This document shows, piece after piece, positions 53,635 through 64,000 of a stretch of 64,000 bases of DNA. The stretch spans positions 186,001 to 250,000 of the forward strand of contig NZ_LMRS01000012.1 of assembly GCF_001426195.1 (NCBI RefSeq), in the 5' to 3' direction. Below the pieces are notes generated by a model. The model was not told the origin of the DNA. It saw nothing but the letters and a program-made list of their open reading frames with translations, and did no database searches. A program made the translations under genes and the position numbers. The stretch comes from Sphingomonas sp. Leaf339. GTDB taxonomy: Bacteria > Pseudomonadota > Alphaproteobacteria > Sphingomonadales > Sphingomonadaceae. The stretch's first letter is position 1; each line of letters begins with the position of its first letter.

Positions 53635-54601
53635 AGAATTCTGCCAACATCGCCTTCACGCGATCGGCGTCGGGTTCCTGATTCACGGCATTGCGGAACT
53701 CGGCAGATCCGGTCAGCCCCTTAGTATACCAGCCGATATGCTTGCGGGCCATGTTTACACCGGTGAAGGTGCCGTAGTGTTCAAGCATCGCGTTGTAATG
53801 CTCGACGATCACGCGATATTGCTCGTCAAGATCGGGGTCGGCCACCCGACGCCCCGTGGACAGCCATTCCATCACCTGACCCAGCAACCACGGCCGGCCA
53901 TAGGCACCTCGGCCGATCATGATGCCATCCGCGCCCGACTGATCGAGCGCCGCCTCCGCGTCTTCGATCGAATTGATATCGCCATTGGCGATGACCGGAA
54001 TGGAAACCGCCTGCTTGACGTTGGCGATGAAGCGCCAGTCCGCTTGGCCCTTGTACATCTGGTTACGGGTGCGACCGTGCACGGTGACCATCTTCACGCC
54101 CAAATCCTCGGCGATCCGCGCGAGTTCGGGCGCATTAAGACTGTCGTGGCACCAGCCCATCCGCATCTTCAGCGTCACCGGCGCCGACACGGCCTTGACC
54201 ACTGCCTCGATCAGGGTCGCAGCAAGCTTCGGTACGCGCATCAGCGCCGATCCGGCATCGCCATTGGTCACCTTGCGCACCGGGCAGCCCATGTTGATGT
54301 CGATGATTGCCGCCCCGCGATCCTCTGCCAGCTTTGCGGCTTCGCCCATTTCAAACGGGGTGCAGCCGACCAACTGCATGGACACCGGCTCTTCGGACAG
54401 ATGCCACGCGGTCTTCTGAATCGACTGCCGCGTCTCGCGGATCGCCGCCTGGCTGGCGACCATCTCGGTCACGTTCAGACCCGACCCGTATCGGCGGACG
54501 AGCGTGCGGAACGGCATATCCGTCACGCCGGTCATCGGTGCCAGCACGACGGGGCAATCGATCCGGACAGAGCCGATCTGTATAGGAGCAAGGGTACGCA
54601 T
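53603..54601 (-). CDS. dusB: tRNA-dihydrouridine synthase DusB
   Basis: A 332-residue flavin enzyme that reduces uridine in the tRNA D-loop. [20 protein letters not shown] at the start, [20 protein letters not shown] with the catalytic Cys, [35 protein letters not shown] and [18 protein letters not shown] place the start at ATG 54601; the 28 residues upstream are not part of the family. It heads the dusB-ntrB-ntrC-ntrY-ntrX set and is divergent from ispDF. Confidence 0.95.
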   Translation of the reverse strand: MRTLAPIQIGSVRIDCPVVLAPMTGVTDMPFRTLVRRYGSGLNVTEMVASQAAIRETRQSIQKTAWHLSEEPVSMQLVGCTPFEMGEAAKLAEDRGAAIIDINMGCPVRKVTNGDAGSALMRVPKLAATLIEAVVKAVSAPVTLKMRMGWCHDSLNAPELARIAEDLGVKMVTVHGRTRNQMYKGQADWRFIANVKQAVSIPVIANGDINSIEDAEAALDQSGADGIMIGRGAYGRPWLLGQVMEWLSTGRRVADPDLDEQYRVIVEHYNAMLEHYGTFTGVNMARKHIGWYTKGLTGSAEFRNAVNQEPDADRVKAMLAEFYAPWRRLAAA

Positions 54602-54683
54602 GGATGTGCCTGAAATTTGAGCAACCTTTACGCTCGCGCCTCTAAGCTGGCAAGCGGCCCCACATCGCGCTAGGCGCCGCGCC

Positions 54684-55823
54684 ATGACCCGTTACAGGAC
54701 CGCCGCCCTGATCGTCGCCGCCGGCCGCGGCCTACGCGCCGGCACTAGCATCCCGAAACAATACGCGCCCGTTGCCGGCCGGGGGATGCTCGCCCATGCC
54801 TATACCGCCTTCGCCGCTCATCCGGGCATCGACGAAGTGATGGTGATGGTCGCAGAGGGGCAGCAAGCCATGGCCCGCGCGGCGATCGGCGATGAGGCGA
54901 CCATCGTGACGGGCGGCATTTTGAGGAGTGACTCGGTCGCGATCGGTATAAAAGCACTGCGGGATATCGCCGACCGCGTCCTAGTCCATGATGCCGCACG
55001 GCCATTCGTACCCGCTGCCGTCATCGATCGAATTATCGCAGCGTTGGATGATTCGGACGGAGCCGTCCCGGCTCTTGTCGTCGCCGACACCCTGACGAGA
55101 GGGGACGGCACGCTGGTTCCGCGCGAGGGCGTGTATCGGATACAGACACCTCAAGGTTTTCGCATGCCCATTTTGACACAGGCACATGCCGCCTGGTCTG
55201 CGGATGAAGATGCGACAGACGACGCGCAGATGGTGCGACGGGTTGGCGGACGCGTCGCATTGGTGCAGGGCGATGTGATGCTCGACAAGGTCACCTATCC
55301 CGAAGACTTCGCCGCCGCCGAGGCGCGGATGACGTGGGAAACCCGCTCGGCCAGTGGTTTCGATGTTCATCGCCTGGAAGTGGGCGAGGAATTGTGGCTA
55401 GGCGGCATCCACATTCCATATGACAAGGGCCTGTCTGGCCACAGCGATGCCGACGTGGTCCTGCACGCGCTTACCGACGCACTGCTCGGGACGATTGCGG
55501 CGGGCGACATCGGCACGCACTTTCCGCCCAGTGATCCACAATGGCGCGGTGCCGCATCGGATCAGTTTCTGGCGCATGCCGCCTCGCTGATCGCTGCGCG
55601 CGGCGGCCGGATCGACTTCGTCGATCTGACGCTGATCTGCGAAGAACCGAAGATCGGCCCACACCGCGACGCGATGGTCGCCCGGATAGCGGCCATCCTG
55701 AACCTGACTACTGATCGCGTCAGCCTGAAGGCGACGACGACCGAACGTCTCGGTTTCACCGGTCGCGGCGAAGGGATCGCCACGCAGGCGATCGCCACCG
55801 TCAGCCTGCCGCGGAGCGCGTGA
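54684..55823 (+). CDS. ispDF: Bifunctional IspD/IspF (MEP cytidylyltransferase and MECDP synthase)
   Basis: A 379-residue fusion of two steps of the MEP isoprenoid pathway. IspD part (about 1-222): [40 protein letters not shown] and [14 protein letters not shown]. IspF part (about 225-379): [39 protein letters not shown] with the zinc ligands, and [17 protein letters not shown]. The fusion is typical of alphaproteobacteria and some epsilonproteobacteria. The stop overlaps the next gene (TGATG). Confidence 0.97.
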   Translation: MTRYRTAALIVAAGRGLRAGTSIPKQYAPVAGRGMLAHAYTAFAAHPGIDEVMVMVAEGQQAMARAAIGDEATIVTGGILRSDSVAIGIKALRDIADRVLVHDAARPFVPAAVIDRIIAALDDSDGAVPALVVADTLTRGDGTLVPREGVYRIQTPQGFRMPILTQAHAAWSADEDATDDAQMVRRVGGRVALVQGDVMLDKVTYPEDFAAAEARMTWETRSASGFDVHRLEVGEELWLGGIHIPYDKGLSGHSDADVVLHALTDALLGTIAAGDIGTHFPPSDPQWRGAASDQFLAHAASLIAARGGRIDFVDLTLICEEPKIGPHRDAMVARIAAILNLTTDRVSLKATTTERLGFTGRGEGIATQAIATVSLPRSA

Positions 55824-56341
55824 TGAAGTTTGCCGCCCTTTTGTCCGCCATTGCCTTAATCGCATCGCCAGCCGCGGTACAGCGTGGTTGTCTGACGGAC
55901 GCGGAAGCCGAATCGCTGGCCATCGTCGCCCTGCCCGAGATTTTGCGGGATACCGGCCGGGTCTGCGCAACGCGCCTACCCGCCGCCAGCCTGATCCGCC
56001 GCGATCAAGGTCCGTTGATCACGAAATATCAAACCGCCGCCGACCGCGCCTGGCCCGGCGCCCGCGCGGCGATCGTCAAGCTCAGCGACCCGGCGGTCGA
56101 TCTTTTGCTTCAGTCCGAATATGCGCGCCCTGTGCTGACCAGCCTGATCGTTCCACAAATCGTCGGTCGAATCGATCTGGGCGACTGTGCCACGATCGAT
56201 CGCTTGGTAACCGACTTAGAACCCATGCCTGCGCGGAATACGGCCGGCGTAGTCGTCACTGTGCTACGCTATTTAAAGGCGGATGCGGTTCGGAACGGTA
56301 AGACAGGCGTTCCTAACCTGCCGCTATGTCCGGTGTCGTGA
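55823..56341 (+). CDS. Exported hypothetical protein (172 aa)
   Basis: A secreted protein of unknown function. Signal peptide: [20 protein letters not shown]. The mature part has four cysteines ([31 protein letters not shown] and the final LCPVS) that can form two disulfides, consistent with the periplasm. The ATG lies within the ispDF stop (TGATG), and the next gene's ATG lies within its stop, so it is translated as part of one operon with ispDF and the CinA-like gene. I recall similar unnamed genes at this locus in sphingomonads. Confidence 0.78.
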   Translation: MKFAALLSAIALIASPAAVQRGCLTDAEAESLAIVALPEILRDTGRVCATRLPAASLIRRDQGPLITKYQTAADRAWPGARAAIVKLSDPAVDLLLQSEYARPVLTSLIVPQIVGRIDLGDCATIDRLVTDLEPMPARNTAGVVVTVLRYLKADAVRNGKTGVPNLPLCPVS

Positions 56342-56865
56342 TGGACACGCTGCTCCCCCCCGAGCTCGTTGACGCCGCTCAGCGGGTAGTCGACGCCTAT
56401 CGCGCCGTTGGTAGGCGCATCGCACTGGCCGAAAGTTGCACTGGCGGGCTGGTCGCCGCTGCTCTTACGGAAATTCCCGGCTCGTCCGACGTGCTTGAAG
56501 CGTCGATCGTTACATATTCCAACGAGGCGAAGGCTGCACTGCTCCGGGTGAGCACCGACGTGCTCGAAACCTTCGGCGCCGTCTCTGTCGCCGTCGCGTG
56601 GAGCATGGCGCGCGGGGTGCTGGAAAAGACCGGGGCCGACGTCGTCGTCGCAATCACCGGCATCGCCGGGCCCGGTGGCGGGTCCGAGAAGAAACCCGTC
56701 GGCACTGTCGTCTTCGCGCGCGCGGACAAAGGCGGCGACGCAACCGATGTCCATGCCGACCGCCGCCAGTTCCACGATACCGGTCGCGGGGGGATCAGGC
56801 TTCAGGCGGCACTCTGTGCGCTTGAACTGCTGCTACCACCGCCGCCGGTTTCGCTGGAACCGTAA
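56341..56865 (+). CDS. CinA-type nicotinamide-nucleotide amidohydrolase (PncC domain)
   Basis: A 174-residue stand-alone C-terminal CinA domain, which deamidates NMN and helps recycle pyridine nucleotides. Motifs: [20 protein letters not shown] with the catalytic Ser/Lys region, [17 protein letters not shown] and [20 protein letters not shown]. The N-terminal MoaB-like half of full CinA is absent, as in YgaD. ATG 56341 overlaps the preceding stop; an ATG 15 bases earlier is possible. The 3' end overlaps the convergent ratA-like gene by 64 bases. Confidence 0.9.
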   Translation: MDTLLPPELVDAAQRVVDAYRAVGRRIALAESCTGGLVAAALTEIPGSSDVLEASIVTYSNEAKAALLRVSTDVLETFGAVSVAVAWSMARGVLEKTGADVVVAITGIAGPGGGSEKKPVGTVVFARADKGGDATDVHADRRQFHDTGRGGIRLQAALCALELLLPPPPVSLEP

Positions 56866-57284
56866 AGCGCCGCTGCCCGCGTTTCGAAGGCGCCGATCAT
56901 CCGGCGTAGCGCCTGACCGAAAACCTGACCCGCAAGCATTTCAAAGACCCGATTCTTGAAAGCGAAATCAACGCTGAAATCCACGGCGCAGCCCTCGCCT
57001 TCGGACCGAAACGCCCATTCGTTGCGCAGATGCTTCAACGGCCCATCGACATAATCGACGGCGATCCGCGTCGCCCGCTCTTTCTGGACCCGGCTGGTAA
57101 ACGTCTCCCGCAAGCCTTTGAAACCGACGATCATGTCGGCCAGCGTTTCCGTCTCGCTATCCTTGCGAACGCGCATCGCGGTCACCCATGGCAGAAACTC
57201 GGGGTAGCGTTTCACGTCGGCGACAAGGTCGAACATCTGATCCGCCGTATAGGGCAGATGCCGGGTTTCCTGATGCTTTGGCAT
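56802..57284 (-). CDS. RatA/COQ10-type SRPBCC protein
   Basis: A 160-residue START-like (SRPBCC) protein: [20 protein letters not shown] then [25 protein letters not shown], and [20 protein letters not shown]. This family includes mitochondrial COQ10, which binds ubiquinone, and E. coli RatA. The lipA-ratA order is conserved in alphaproteobacteria; here the gap is seven bases. A role in ubiquinone handling is more likely than a toxin role. The low-complexity end ([14 protein letters not shown]) lies in the overlap with cinA. Confidence 0.9.
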   Translation of the reverse strand: MPKHQETRHLPYTADQMFDLVADVKRYPEFLPWVTAMRVRKDSETETLADMIVGFKGLRETFTSRVQKERATRIAVDYVDGPLKHLRNEWAFRSEGEGCAVDFSVDFAFKNRVFEMLAGQVFGQALRRMIGAFETRAAALYGSSETGGGGSSSSSAQSAA

Positions 57285-57291
57285 GAGATCG

Positions 57292-58245
57292 TCAGGCGCT
57301 AACGCCGCTACCCGCCGGGACTGTCCGGGTCACGCCCAGCTTCGCATCACGCGTCGCCCGCAGCTTCGCGAAATCGTCGCCGGCGTGATAGCTCGACCGG
57401 GTCAACGGCGACGATGCCACCAGCATGAACCCCTTTGCTCGTGCGATCCCCGCATAGGCATCGAACGCCTTAGGCGTCACGAATTCCGCCACCTTCGCAT
57501 GACGCGGCGTCGGTTGCAGATATTGGCCCATCGTCAGGAAATCTATGTCAGCCGATCGCATGTCATCCATCACCTGATGGATTTCCAGCCGCTGCTCGCC
57601 CAGTCCCAGCATCACGCCGGACTTGGTGAAGATCGACGGATCGTGCCGCTTCACGCTCTCTAGCAATCGCAGCGACGCGTAATAACGCGCACCTGGCCGG
57701 ATCGTCGGATACAGCCGCGGCACGGTTTCCAAGTTATGATTGTAAACGTCCGGCCGTGCCTCGATGATAGCCTCAACCGCCGCCTGTGCCTTGTTACGAA
57801 AATCAGGTGTCAGGATTTCGATTGTCGTCGTAGGATTTGACCGGCGGATTGCCTGGATCACCTTGACGAACTGCGCCGCGCCGCCATCTGGCAGATCGTC
57901 ACGATCGACTGAGGTGATGACGATATGCGCCAATCCCATCTGCGCCGCGGCATCTGCGACATTCTGTGGCTCCATCGCATCGACGGCGCGCGGCATACCG
58001 GTCTTCACATTGCAAAACGCGCACGCCCGCGTGCATGTGTCGCCAAGGATCATAACGGTCGCGTGCTTTTTGCTCCAACACTCACCGATGTTGGGACAAG
58101 CCGCTTCCTCGCACACGGTCGTCAGGCTTTTCGACCGCATCAACTCACGGGTCGCCGCGAATCCGGCCGAAGTGGGCGCTTTTACGCGAATCCAGTCGGG
58201 TTTGCGTTGGCGGACGGGAGCCGAAGTAGATGACAGATCGTTCAT
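57292..58245 (-). CDS. lipA: Lipoyl synthase
   Basis: A 317-residue radical SAM enzyme inserting two sulfurs into octanoyl-protein. The auxiliary cluster ligands are C45, C50 and C56 ([12 protein letters not shown]) and the SAM cluster ligands C71, C75 and C78 (CTRACAFC). [19 protein letters not shown] and [16 protein letters not shown] are family segments, and [16 protein letters not shown] ends it with the conserved RSSY serine. ATG 58245 is preferred; 12 residues upstream lack conservation. Divergent from the carbonic anhydrase gene. Confidence 0.97.
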   Translation of the reverse strand: MNDLSSTSAPVRQRKPDWIRVKAPTSAGFAATRELMRSKSLTTVCEEAACPNIGECWSKKHATVMILGDTCTRACAFCNVKTGMPRAVDAMEPQNVADAAAQMGLAHIVITSVDRDDLPDGGAAQFVKVIQAIRRSNPTTTIEILTPDFRNKAQAAVEAIIEARPDVYNHNLETVPRLYPTIRPGARYYASLRLLESVKRHDPSIFTKSGVMLGLGEQRLEIHQVMDDMRSADIDFLTMGQYLQPTPRHAKVAEFVTPKAFDAYAGIARAKGFMLVASSPLTRSSYHAGDDFAKLRATRDAKLGVTRTVPAGSGVSA

Positions 58246-58298
58246 GTTGTCTAATATAGCGTGTGCATCGACACGGAACAACGAAGGGCTGATGACGA

Positions 58299-58928
58299 AT
58301 GAGAAAATTCAAGGATTTGATCGACGGCTATTACCGTTTCCGCGGTAACGAGTGGATCGACGAGCGTGAAAAATGGACTGAGCTAGCCGGTGGCCAAACA
58401 CCGAAAGTTATGGTGATTGCGTGCTCTGACAGCCGCGTCGACCCGGCCACCATCTTCGGCACGCGTCCCGGTGAGGTGTTCGTGGTGCGCAACGTCGCCA
58501 ATCTGGTACCGCCCTTCGACCCCAGCGGCGGCCTGCACGGTGTATCGGCGGCGATCGAATTTGCGGTTACGGTGCTGAAGGTAGAGGAAATTCTAGTGCT
58601 AGGCCATGGCCAGTGCGGCGGCGTGAAAGCGTCGCTTTCTGGGGCTTTGACCGATGCCAAGCCCGGCGAGGGCGGCTTCGTCGCGGAATGGATCAAAATT
58701 CTGAAGGATGCCCGTGAACAAGTGGTCGCCGAACACGGCACCGGTCCGGAAGGTCAGACCGCGCTGGAACAGGAAGGCGTGAAGGTGTCGATCGAGAACC
58801 TGAAAACCTTCCCCTTCGTGCAGGCTGGCATCGACGCCGGTACGTTGGAGCTAAAGGGTGCCGTCTTCGCGATCGACGACGGCAAGCTGCGCGTCCTGGC
58901 CGATAACGGCAATTTCGAAGCTGCCTGA
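58299..58928 (+). CDS. Beta-class carbonic anhydrase
   Basis: A 209-residue zinc enzyme for CO2/bicarbonate exchange. Zinc ligands C42 ([13 protein letters not shown]), H103 and C106 ([10 protein letters not shown]), with the D44-R46 catalytic dyad. [20 protein letters not shown] is typical of the plant-like beta subclass. It supplies bicarbonate for carboxylases such as acetyl-CoA carboxylase. AAGGG lies ten bases before the ATG. A strong hairpin follows the stop. Confidence 0.95.
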   Translation: MRKFKDLIDGYYRFRGNEWIDEREKWTELAGGQTPKVMVIACSDSRVDPATIFGTRPGEVFVVRNVANLVPPFDPSGGLHGVSAAIEFAVTVLKVEEILVLGHGQCGGVKASLSGALTDAKPGEGGFVAEWIKILKDAREQVVAEHGTGPEGQTALEQEGVKVSIENLKTFPFVQAGIDAGTLELKGAVFAIDDGKLRVLADNGNFEAA

Positions 58929-58935
58929 CGACCTG

Positions 58936-58970
58936 CCGTTGCGCTGTCCGATCCGGGCGGCGCAACGGCG
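58936..58970. terminator. Bidirectional hairpin between carbonic anhydrase gene and aspS
   Basis: GCCGTTGCGC (58936-58945) and GCGCAACGGC (58961-58970) form a perfect 10-base stem with a 15-base loop, followed by GTTT on the plus strand. It sits in the 50-base gap between two convergent stop codons (58928 and 58979), the expected place for a shared terminator. Confidence 0.7.
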
Positions 58971-58978
58971 TTTATAGA

Positions 58979-60802
58979 TCAGCCCGCTGCTGGCGCGACG
59001 ATGGCGGCGATATCTTTCTTGGGTTCGGCAGTCGAACGCAAATTCAGTTCGCGCAATTGCTTGGGCGTCGCAAAGTTCGGCGCGCCCATCATCAGGTCTT
59101 CCGCCTTCTGGTTCATCGGGAAAAGCACGACCTCGCGGATGTTGGGCTCGCCCGCCAGCAACATGACCATGCGATCGATGCCCGGTGCCGATCCGCCATG
59201 CGGCGGCGCGCCGAACTTGAACGCATTGATCATCCCCGCAAAGTTCGTGTCGACATCGGCCTGCGTGTAGCCCGCGATCTCGAACGCCTTATACATGATC
59301 TCCGGCCGATGGTTCCGGATCGCTCCCGACGACAGTTCGATGCCATTGCAGACAATGTCGTACTGATAAGCAAGAATATCGAGCGGGTTCATCGTCTCTA
59401 GCGCTTCCATCTCGCCCTGGGGCATCGAGAAGGGGTTGTGGCTGAAATCGATCTTCTTGTTATCTTCGTCATACTCGAACATCGGGAAATCGACGATCCA
59501 GCAGAATTCGAAGCGGTTCTGGTCGATCAAGCCCAGCGTCTCGCCTACCCGCGTCCGTGCCAGCCCCGCCAGCTTGGCTGCCTGCGCTTCCTTGCCCGCC
59601 GCAAAGAAGATGCCGTCGTCAGGACCGAGGCCGAGCGTTTCCGCCAGCTTCGCCATGCCTTCCTCACCGTGGTTCTTGGCGATTGGGCCACCCCATTCCC
59701 CGCCCTTGCGCGTGGCATAGCCCAGCCCGGCAAAGCCCTCGCTTTGCGCCCAGCCGTTCATGTCGTCGAAGAACTTGCGGCTCTTGTCGGCGGTCTTGGG
59801 GGCCGGGATCGCCCGCACCACATCGCCCGCCTCGACGATCGACGCGAAGCGGCCAAACCCCGAACTGGTGAAGTGATCCGACACATCTGAAATCAGGATC
59901 GGATTGCGCAGGTCGGGCTTGTCGTTGCCATATTTCAGCATCGATTCGCGGTATGGTATGCGGGCGAATGGCAGCGCCGAAACCTGCCGGCCCTTACCCT
60001 GCCAATTGGCAAATTCAGTAAACAGGCCATGCAGCACCGGCTCGATCGCCTGGAACACGTCTTCCTGCGTGACGAAGCTCATCTCGAAATCGAGCTGATA
60101 GAACTCGCCCGGCGAACGATCCGCGCGGGCATCCTCGTCGCGGAAACAGGGCGCAATCTGAAAATAACGATCGAAACCGGCGACCATCAGCAACTGCTTG
60201 AACATCTGTGGCGCCTGCGGAAGCGCATAGAACTTGCCGGGATGAACGCGGCTTGGGACCAGATAATCTCGCGCACCCTCGGGCGACGATGCCGTCAGGA
60301 TCGGTGTCTGGAATTCGGTAAAGCCCTGCCCGATCATCCGGTTGCGGATGCTGGCGATCACCTGCGACCGCAGCATGATGTTGGCATGCAACCGCTCGCG
60401 CCGCAGATCGAGGAAGCGATAGCGAAGGCGGATGTCTTCGGGATACTCCGCATCGCCCGCTACCGGCATCGGCAATTCCTGCGCCACGCTCTGTATCGTG
60501 ACGCTACGGGCAAACACTTCGATCTCGCCGGTCGCAAGGTTCGCGTTGGCCGTGCCGTCGGCCCGCGCCTTCACGACGCCATCGATCGTGACGACCGATT
60601 CGGTCCGAAGCGCCTCCAGCACCGGCAGCACCGGCGAGTCCGCATCGGCGACCACCTGCGTGATACCGTAATGGTCCCGCAGATCGATGAACAGCACGCC
60701 GCCATGATCGCGCTTGCGATGGACCCAACCGGACAGGCGGATGGTGTCGCCGACGTTGGCGGCCGTCAGGCCGGCGCAATTGTGGGTACGATAGGCGTGC
60801 AT
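58979..60802 (-). CDS. aspS: Aspartate--tRNA ligase
   Basis: A 607-residue class II synthetase. An N-terminal OB-fold ([20 protein letters not shown]) is followed by motif 1, motif 2 ([16 protein letters not shown] then YQLD), the bacterial GAD insertion domain ([20 protein letters not shown]) and motif 3 ([16 protein letters not shown]). The start is placed at [12 protein letters not shown] (60802), the conserved N-terminus, although an ATG nine bases earlier is possible. It is divergent from rnd, with about 120 bases between starts. Confidence 0.97.
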   Translation of the reverse strand: MHAYRTHNCAGLTAANVGDTIRLSGWVHRKRDHGGVLFIDLRDHYGITQVVADADSPVLPVLEALRTESVVTIDGVVKARADGTANANLATGEIEVFARSVTIQSVAQELPMPVAGDAEYPEDIRLRYRFLDLRRERLHANIMLRSQVIASIRNRMIGQGFTEFQTPILTASSPEGARDYLVPSRVHPGKFYALPQAPQMFKQLLMVAGFDRYFQIAPCFRDEDARADRSPGEFYQLDFEMSFVTQEDVFQAIEPVLHGLFTEFANWQGKGRQVSALPFARIPYRESMLKYGNDKPDLRNPILISDVSDHFTSSGFGRFASIVEAGDVVRAIPAPKTADKSRKFFDDMNGWAQSEGFAGLGYATRKGGEWGGPIAKNHGEEGMAKLAETLGLGPDDGIFFAAGKEAQAAKLAGLARTRVGETLGLIDQNRFEFCWIVDFPMFEYDEDNKKIDFSHNPFSMPQGEMEALETMNPLDILAYQYDIVCNGIELSSGAIRNHRPEIMYKAFEIAGYTQADVDTNFAGMINAFKFGAPPHGGSAPGIDRMVMLLAGEPNIREVVLFPMNQKAEDLMMGAPNFATPKQLRELNLRSTAEPKKDIAAIVAPAAG

Positions 60803-60923
60803 GTGTGTCATCTCGCATACGCCGTCGCCGCACAGGAGCACGGGAACGGTCAAAAGGATCGAAGGTCACTCCCCTTCCCACCCCCTCTTTGTCAACCCGC
60901 TCACGCCCGCTATGGGTAGGCCG

Positions 60924-62099
60924 ATGCATATCCACCCCCTGATCACCGATAGCGCCACGCTCGCCAATCTGTGCGCCCGCCTCGCCAATGCCGACTTCAT
61001 CACGGTCGACACCGAATTTATGCGCGAAAGCACCTATTGGCCGGAACTCTGCCTGATCCAGATTGCTGATGTAAACGAAGCGGCGGCGATCGATCCGCTG
61101 GCGCCGGGACTCGACATGAAGCCGCTGCTCGACCTGCTGGTCGAGAATGAGGATGTGCTGAAGGTGGTCCATGCCGGCGGGCAGGATATCGAGATCGTTT
61201 ATAACCTGACCGGCAAGACGCCACACCCGTTGTTCGATACGCAGGTCGCGGCGATGGCGCTGGGGCAAGGCGAGCAGATCGGTTATTCCAATCTGGTCGA
61301 CAGCTGGCTGGGCATCGCGGTCGACAAGGGCGCTCGGTTCACCGACTGGTCGCGGCGTCCGCTGGATGCGCGCCAGATCGAATATGCGATCGGCGATGTC
61401 ACGCACCTGGCCACCATTTTTCCGATGATGCTGGAACGGCTACGTAAGACCGGGCGCGGTGCGTGGCTGGATCAGGAGATGGAACGGCTCGCCGATCCTT
61501 CGAATTACGCCAACGAACCCGATCTCGCGTGGAAGCGGGTCCGTGTCTCAGGCCGCAAGCCCGACATGCTCGGTCGATTAAAGGCGCTTGCCCGCTGGCG
61601 TGAGTTGGAAGCACAGGCCAAGGACTTGCCGCGCGGCCGCATCGTCAAGGATGAAACCTTGGGCGATCTCGCCGGTAATCCGCCGCGCAAGCAGAGCGAT
61701 CTCGCCAAGGTCCGCGGCCTGTCCGCGACCTGGGCCGGCAACGACATCGGTGGGCGGTTGATGGCGGCGCTGGAGTCAGCCGAACCCCTGTCGGCTGAGG
61801 AATTGCCGGCACGCGACGATCGCAAGCCGGGATTGGGCAAGGAAGGGTCGCTGGTCGCCGATCTGCTGAAGCTACTCCTGAAGATCCGCGCGCGCGATAT
61901 CGACGTTGCGTCGAAATTGCTGGCCCGTTCGGATGAACTGGAGGCGTTGGCGGCCGGCGCGCGTACCGGATTGCCGATGCTCGAGGGTTGGCGCTACGAT
62001 CAGTTCGGGCGCGATGCGGTCGATCTGGTCGAGGGCCGTCTGGCGTTTGCGGTCAAGAATGGCCGGTTGAAGATGACCCGTGCGGAGGAGGTTGCATGA
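60924..62099 (+). CDS. rnd: Ribonuclease D
   Basis: A 391-residue DEDD-family 3'-5' exonuclease that trims tRNA precursors and structured RNA. Exo motifs: FITVDTEFMRESTYWPELC (DxE), VVHAGGQDIEIVY, and the Y-type ARQIEYAIGDVTHL. An HRDC domain (LKALARWRELEAQAKDLPRG) and a second C-terminal helical domain follow. ATG 60924 has GGTAGG nearby; a 41-residue upstream extension overlaps the aspS start and is not expected. The stop overlaps the next gene by four bases. Confidence 0.95.
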   Translation: MHIHPLITDSATLANLCARLANADFITVDTEFMRESTYWPELCLIQIADVNEAAAIDPLAPGLDMKPLLDLLVENEDVLKVVHAGGQDIEIVYNLTGKTPHPLFDTQVAAMALGQGEQIGYSNLVDSWLGIAVDKGARFTDWSRRPLDARQIEYAIGDVTHLATIFPMMLERLRKTGRGAWLDQEMERLADPSNYANEPDLAWKRVRVSGRKPDMLGRLKALARWRELEAQAKDLPRGRIVKDETLGDLAGNPPRKQSDLAKVRGLSATWAGNDIGGRLMAALESAEPLSAEELPARDDRKPGLGKEGSLVADLLKLLLKIRARDIDVASKLLARSDELEALAAGARTGLPMLEGWRYDQFGRDAVDLVEGRLAFAVKNGRLKMTRAEEVA

Positions 62100-62383
62100 A
62101 ACTGATCCTGATTTCGGCGGCCATGCTGACAGCGACCGGCTGCACGTCGATGCCACCCGCCACGCCGCCGACCGGCCCCTGCCGCGTGGACGACGCGATG
62201 CGGCGGCGGTTCATCGGCACCGATTTCAAGCTGACGATGCGCGACGATATACAATATGACTCCAACGCACGGACCGCACGCGTGCTGCGCCCGGACGACG
62301 CGGCGACGATGGATATACAACCCGATCGGTTGAATATCCTGCTCGACGATGGCGGCAAGGTGAACGACCTGCGCTGCGGCTGA
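62096..62383 (+). CDS. I78 family peptidase inhibitor-like lipoprotein
   Basis: A 95-residue exported protein. The N-terminus KLILISAAMLTATGC has a lipobox-like L-x-x-x-G-C ending at residue 16, so it is probably lipid-anchored. The mature part matches the I78 (potato-inhibitor-like) pattern: GPCRVDDAMRRRFIG, ARVLRPDDAATMDIQPDRLN and the closing DLRCG, with two cysteines placed for a disulfide. The target protease is unknown. ATG 62096 overlaps the rnd stop, so it is translated with rnd. Confidence 0.82.
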   Translation: MKLILISAAMLTATGCTSMPPATPPTGPCRVDDAMRRRFIGTDFKLTMRDDIQYDSNARTARVLRPDDAATMDIQPDRLNILLDDGGKVNDLRCG

Positions 62384-62386
62384 CGA

Positions 62387-63874
62387 TCAGTCGGCCGTCG
62401 CCGCCCGGCGGCCCAACATCATTGCCAGCGCGGCATGCCGCTTTTCGGTCGTTTCCGCATAGAGCGGCCGATCATCGGGGCGTAGATGCAGCGTGACCCG
62501 CGCATCGTCGGTGGTCAGCCGCGTCCGGCTCAGCGGTCCGGCCAGCCCCCCGCTCAACCGCTGACCCAGCCGTATCGCAAGACCCCAGGCGGTAGCCCGC
62601 CGCAACGCATCTTCGTTGGCCAGGCGGGGTAGCGGATCGGGGAAGCCCGTGCCGCCACCCAGGCAGGTGAACAGCGCCTGTGCCATCTGCGCCCGCTCCC
62701 CCGGCTCGATTGCCACCCACTGCCCATGCAGCGCGACCTCGACGCCGCGTTCGGCGCGAAATTCCGGATTAGCCCGCCAACCCACATCCGCCAGCAGGCA
62801 GGCGGCGTGACGGATACGGGCCTGCGCCGGCGTTTCATGCGCGAACAAGGGCGCGATCCAGCGGTCGAGCAGATCGCCATGTTCGGGGAAACGACCGAGC
62901 AGCCGCCCCTCCTCACGGGTCGCAACGATCAACGGATCGAGCGCGCGGGTCTCCGCATCCAGCATGCCGAAGGCCAGCCCCTCGCGCAGCCCAAAGGCGG
63001 AGACGATGGTCGTCTCGCTCCCCAACTGGCGCAGCAATACGCCCAACAGCGCGGACGCATCGGCCAGCGTTCCCGCCCGCCCGGCGGACAAGCCGGGGAT
63101 GCTTCGCAGCTTTGGTTTGCCCAGATGCGGCACCGTACGGCTCAGCCGAGCGATAATATCTGGCGTCATGCGATATTGGTGAGCGATCGGCAGGGGAAAA
63201 TCGGTCAGCCCCATGTCCAGCCGGGCCAGCGCCCGCCAAGACCCCCCAACCAAATACAGCGGCAATCCGGCGCCCCGCCCCGTCCAACCCGCTTGATCGA
63301 TTAGCCGCGTCGCCAGCCGATCAAGCGGCTGGCCTCGAGTTCCCGCTATTCGCAGCACCCCCAGGGGAAACGACACCCGGTCGCCGATCCGCCCCTGTCG
63401 CACGCGCACCAGTTCCAGGCTGCCACCGCCCAGATCACCGACGATACCGTCCGCATCGGGGATGCCGGACAATACACCTTCACCGGCACCGGTCGCCTCC
63501 TGCTCGCCCGACAGCAATTCGACCTTCAGGCCGAGCGCGGCCGCGGCGGCGATGAACTCCGGCCCGTTCGCGGCGTCACGAACCGCCGCCGTCGCCACCG
63601 TCCGCAGCGATACGACATCCATCTCGCGCGCAACGGCGGCGAATCGCGCAAGGGCGGTGCGCGCGATCGCCAGCGATCCTTCTTCCATTCGGCCCGTGGC
63701 GGCCAGCCCGCGACCGAGACCCGCCATCACCTTTTCATTGAACAGCACCGCCGGGATGCGCGACGGCCCCTGATACACGACCAGCCGGACCGAGTTGGAA
63801 CCGATGTCGATGATCGCGGTCCGCGGCGGCGTCTCGGCCGCGCGACGGCCGAACAGCCCCACGGGCAGACTCAC
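62387..63874 (-). CDS. ppx: Exopolyphosphatase, Ppx/GppA family
   Basis: A 495-residue ASKHA-fold phosphatase that removes terminal phosphate from polyphosphate or pppGpp. Phosphate loop 1 is [15 protein letters not shown] and loop 2 [14 protein letters not shown], and the C-terminal part is a helical HD-like domain ([20 protein letters not shown]). The start is GTG 63874; it overlaps the stop of the upstream gene (GTGA). Placement beside a partner gene suggests co-expression, but that partner is cut off here. Confidence 0.94.
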   Translation of the reverse strand: MSLPVGLFGRRAAETPPRTAIIDIGSNSVRLVVYQGPSRIPAVLFNEKVMAGLGRGLAATGRMEEGSLAIARTALARFAAVAREMDVVSLRTVATAAVRDAANGPEFIAAAAALGLKVELLSGEQEATGAGEGVLSGIPDADGIVGDLGGGSLELVRVRQGRIGDRVSFPLGVLRIAGTRGQPLDRLATRLIDQAGWTGRGAGLPLYLVGGSWRALARLDMGLTDFPLPIAHQYRMTPDIIARLSRTVPHLGKPKLRSIPGLSAGRAGTLADASALLGVLLRQLGSETTIVSAFGLREGLAFGMLDAETRALDPLIVATREEGRLLGRFPEHGDLLDRWIAPLFAHETPAQARIRHAACLLADVGWRANPEFRAERGVEVALHGQWVAIEPGERAQMAQALFTCLGGGTGFPDPLPRLANEDALRRATAWGLAIRLGQRLSGGLAGPLSRTRLTTDDARVTLHLRPDDRPLYAETTEKRHAALAMMLGRRAATAD

Positions 63875-64000
63875 GATGATGCCCGAAGAAGCAACGTCGG
63901 CACCTTCTCCAGCGCCGCACCGCGACCCGACAGTGATGGGTTGGTCATGAAATACCGATGCAGGTTGAATGGGCGTTCGCCCGGCGTGACGCGGGTATAT
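63871..64000 (-). CDS. C-terminal end of an unidentified protein (cut by window edge)
   Basis: Reading the minus strand from the window edge, 42 residues and a stop are in frame: [32 protein letters not shown], then TLLLRASS. The stop (TGA at 63871-63873) overlaps the ppx GTG start by four bases, a strong sign that it is a real gene end. I do not recognise the protein from this fragment. A polyphosphate kinase gene often precedes ppx, but the visible tail does not clearly match one. Confidence 0.6.
   Translation of the reverse strand, partial: YTRVTPGERPFNLHRYFMTNPSLSGRGAALEKVPTLLLRASS

Noticed and set aside
56802..57284. RatA-like gene as part of a toxin-antitoxin pair
   Set aside because: The gene follows lipA, as COQ10-type proteins do in alphaproteobacteria, and no antitoxin-like partner is adjacent. 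A ubiquinone-related role is more likely.
1..64000. A mobile element, prophage or defence island
   Set aside because: I saw no integrase, transposase, phage structural gene, restriction-modification gene or terminal repeats. The single tRNA gene is flanked by ordinary genes with no attachment-site duplication noticed.

Overview
The window is high-GC chromosomal DNA from an alphaproteobacterium. It is most likely a sphingomonad (Sphingomonas or a close relative). The evidence is gene order and family content: dusB-ntrB-ntrC-ntrY-ntrX-hfq-hflX facing mazG, trpF-trpB-trpA-accD-folC, fused ispDF, holB-metG-tatD, a PEP-CTERM-type protein, a UrcA-family protein, and a double-length Hfq of the kind reported from Novosphingobium. 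I see no phage, insertion sequence, plasmid gene, CRISPR array or rRNA. One tRNA gene (Thr, UGU) is present. Almost every base is coding, and many stop and start codons overlap (ATGA, GTGA, TGATG).

Layout. 1-887: end of a soluble PAS-type chemoreceptor. 893-6312: beta-oxidation cluster on the minus strand (thioesterase, two acyl-CoA dehydrogenases, a FadB/FadJ-type bifunctional enzyme). 6475-10797: glycine-zipper envelope protein, a small orphan, UvrD/PcrA helicase, UrcA-like protein, GFA-family protein. 10842-16651: two MFS carriers, rsmD, rluB with a very long basic repetitive tail, a lone receiver protein and a CCC-motif protein. 16715-22937: folC, accD, trpA, trpB, trpF, an AT-rich regulatory gap, pyrF and a LapA-like protein. 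22992-31797: patatin-like lipase, an EEP-fold hydrolase, two unknown small genes, rsgA, an MFS carrier, tRNA-Thr, an RNase H-fold protein with no normal start codon, an MmcQ/YjbR protein and rarA. 31915-38524: a YqjI-like PadR regulator with a DUF2218 partner, a glycosyltransferase, radA, cvpA, a NifU/IscU-like scaffold, a CPA2 antiporter and DUF423. 38529-45578: PEP-CTERM protein, D,D-carboxypeptidase, holB, metG, tatD, an MBL hydrolase and mazG. 45559-54601: hflX, hfq, the two Ntr two-component systems and dusB. 54684-63999: ispDF, a secreted protein, cinA-like, ratA-like, lipA, carbonic anhydrase, aspS, rnd, an I78 inhibitor-like lipoprotein, ppx and the end of an unidentified gene.

How the parts fit together. 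The first cluster is a compact acyl-CoA degradation unit. The trp-accD-folC block joins tryptophan, fatty-acid and folate synthesis in one transcript with 4-base overlaps. The Ntr/Hfq/HflX block couples nitrogen sensing to post-transcriptional control. The rest is mainly replication, repair, translation and envelope upkeep.

I found no complete new defence or mobile system. The observations most worth following are: the tandem Hfq beside an NtrX that lacks GAFTGA; a YqjI-like metal regulator paired with DUF2218 but with no siderophore reductase gene; iron-box-like palindromes upstream of trpF and of the CCC-motif gene; a perfect hairpin over the ribosome-binding site of the AmpG-like carrier; the RNase H-fold gene whose conserved N-terminus has no ATG/GTG/TTG; and the 49-residue repeats in the RluB tail.
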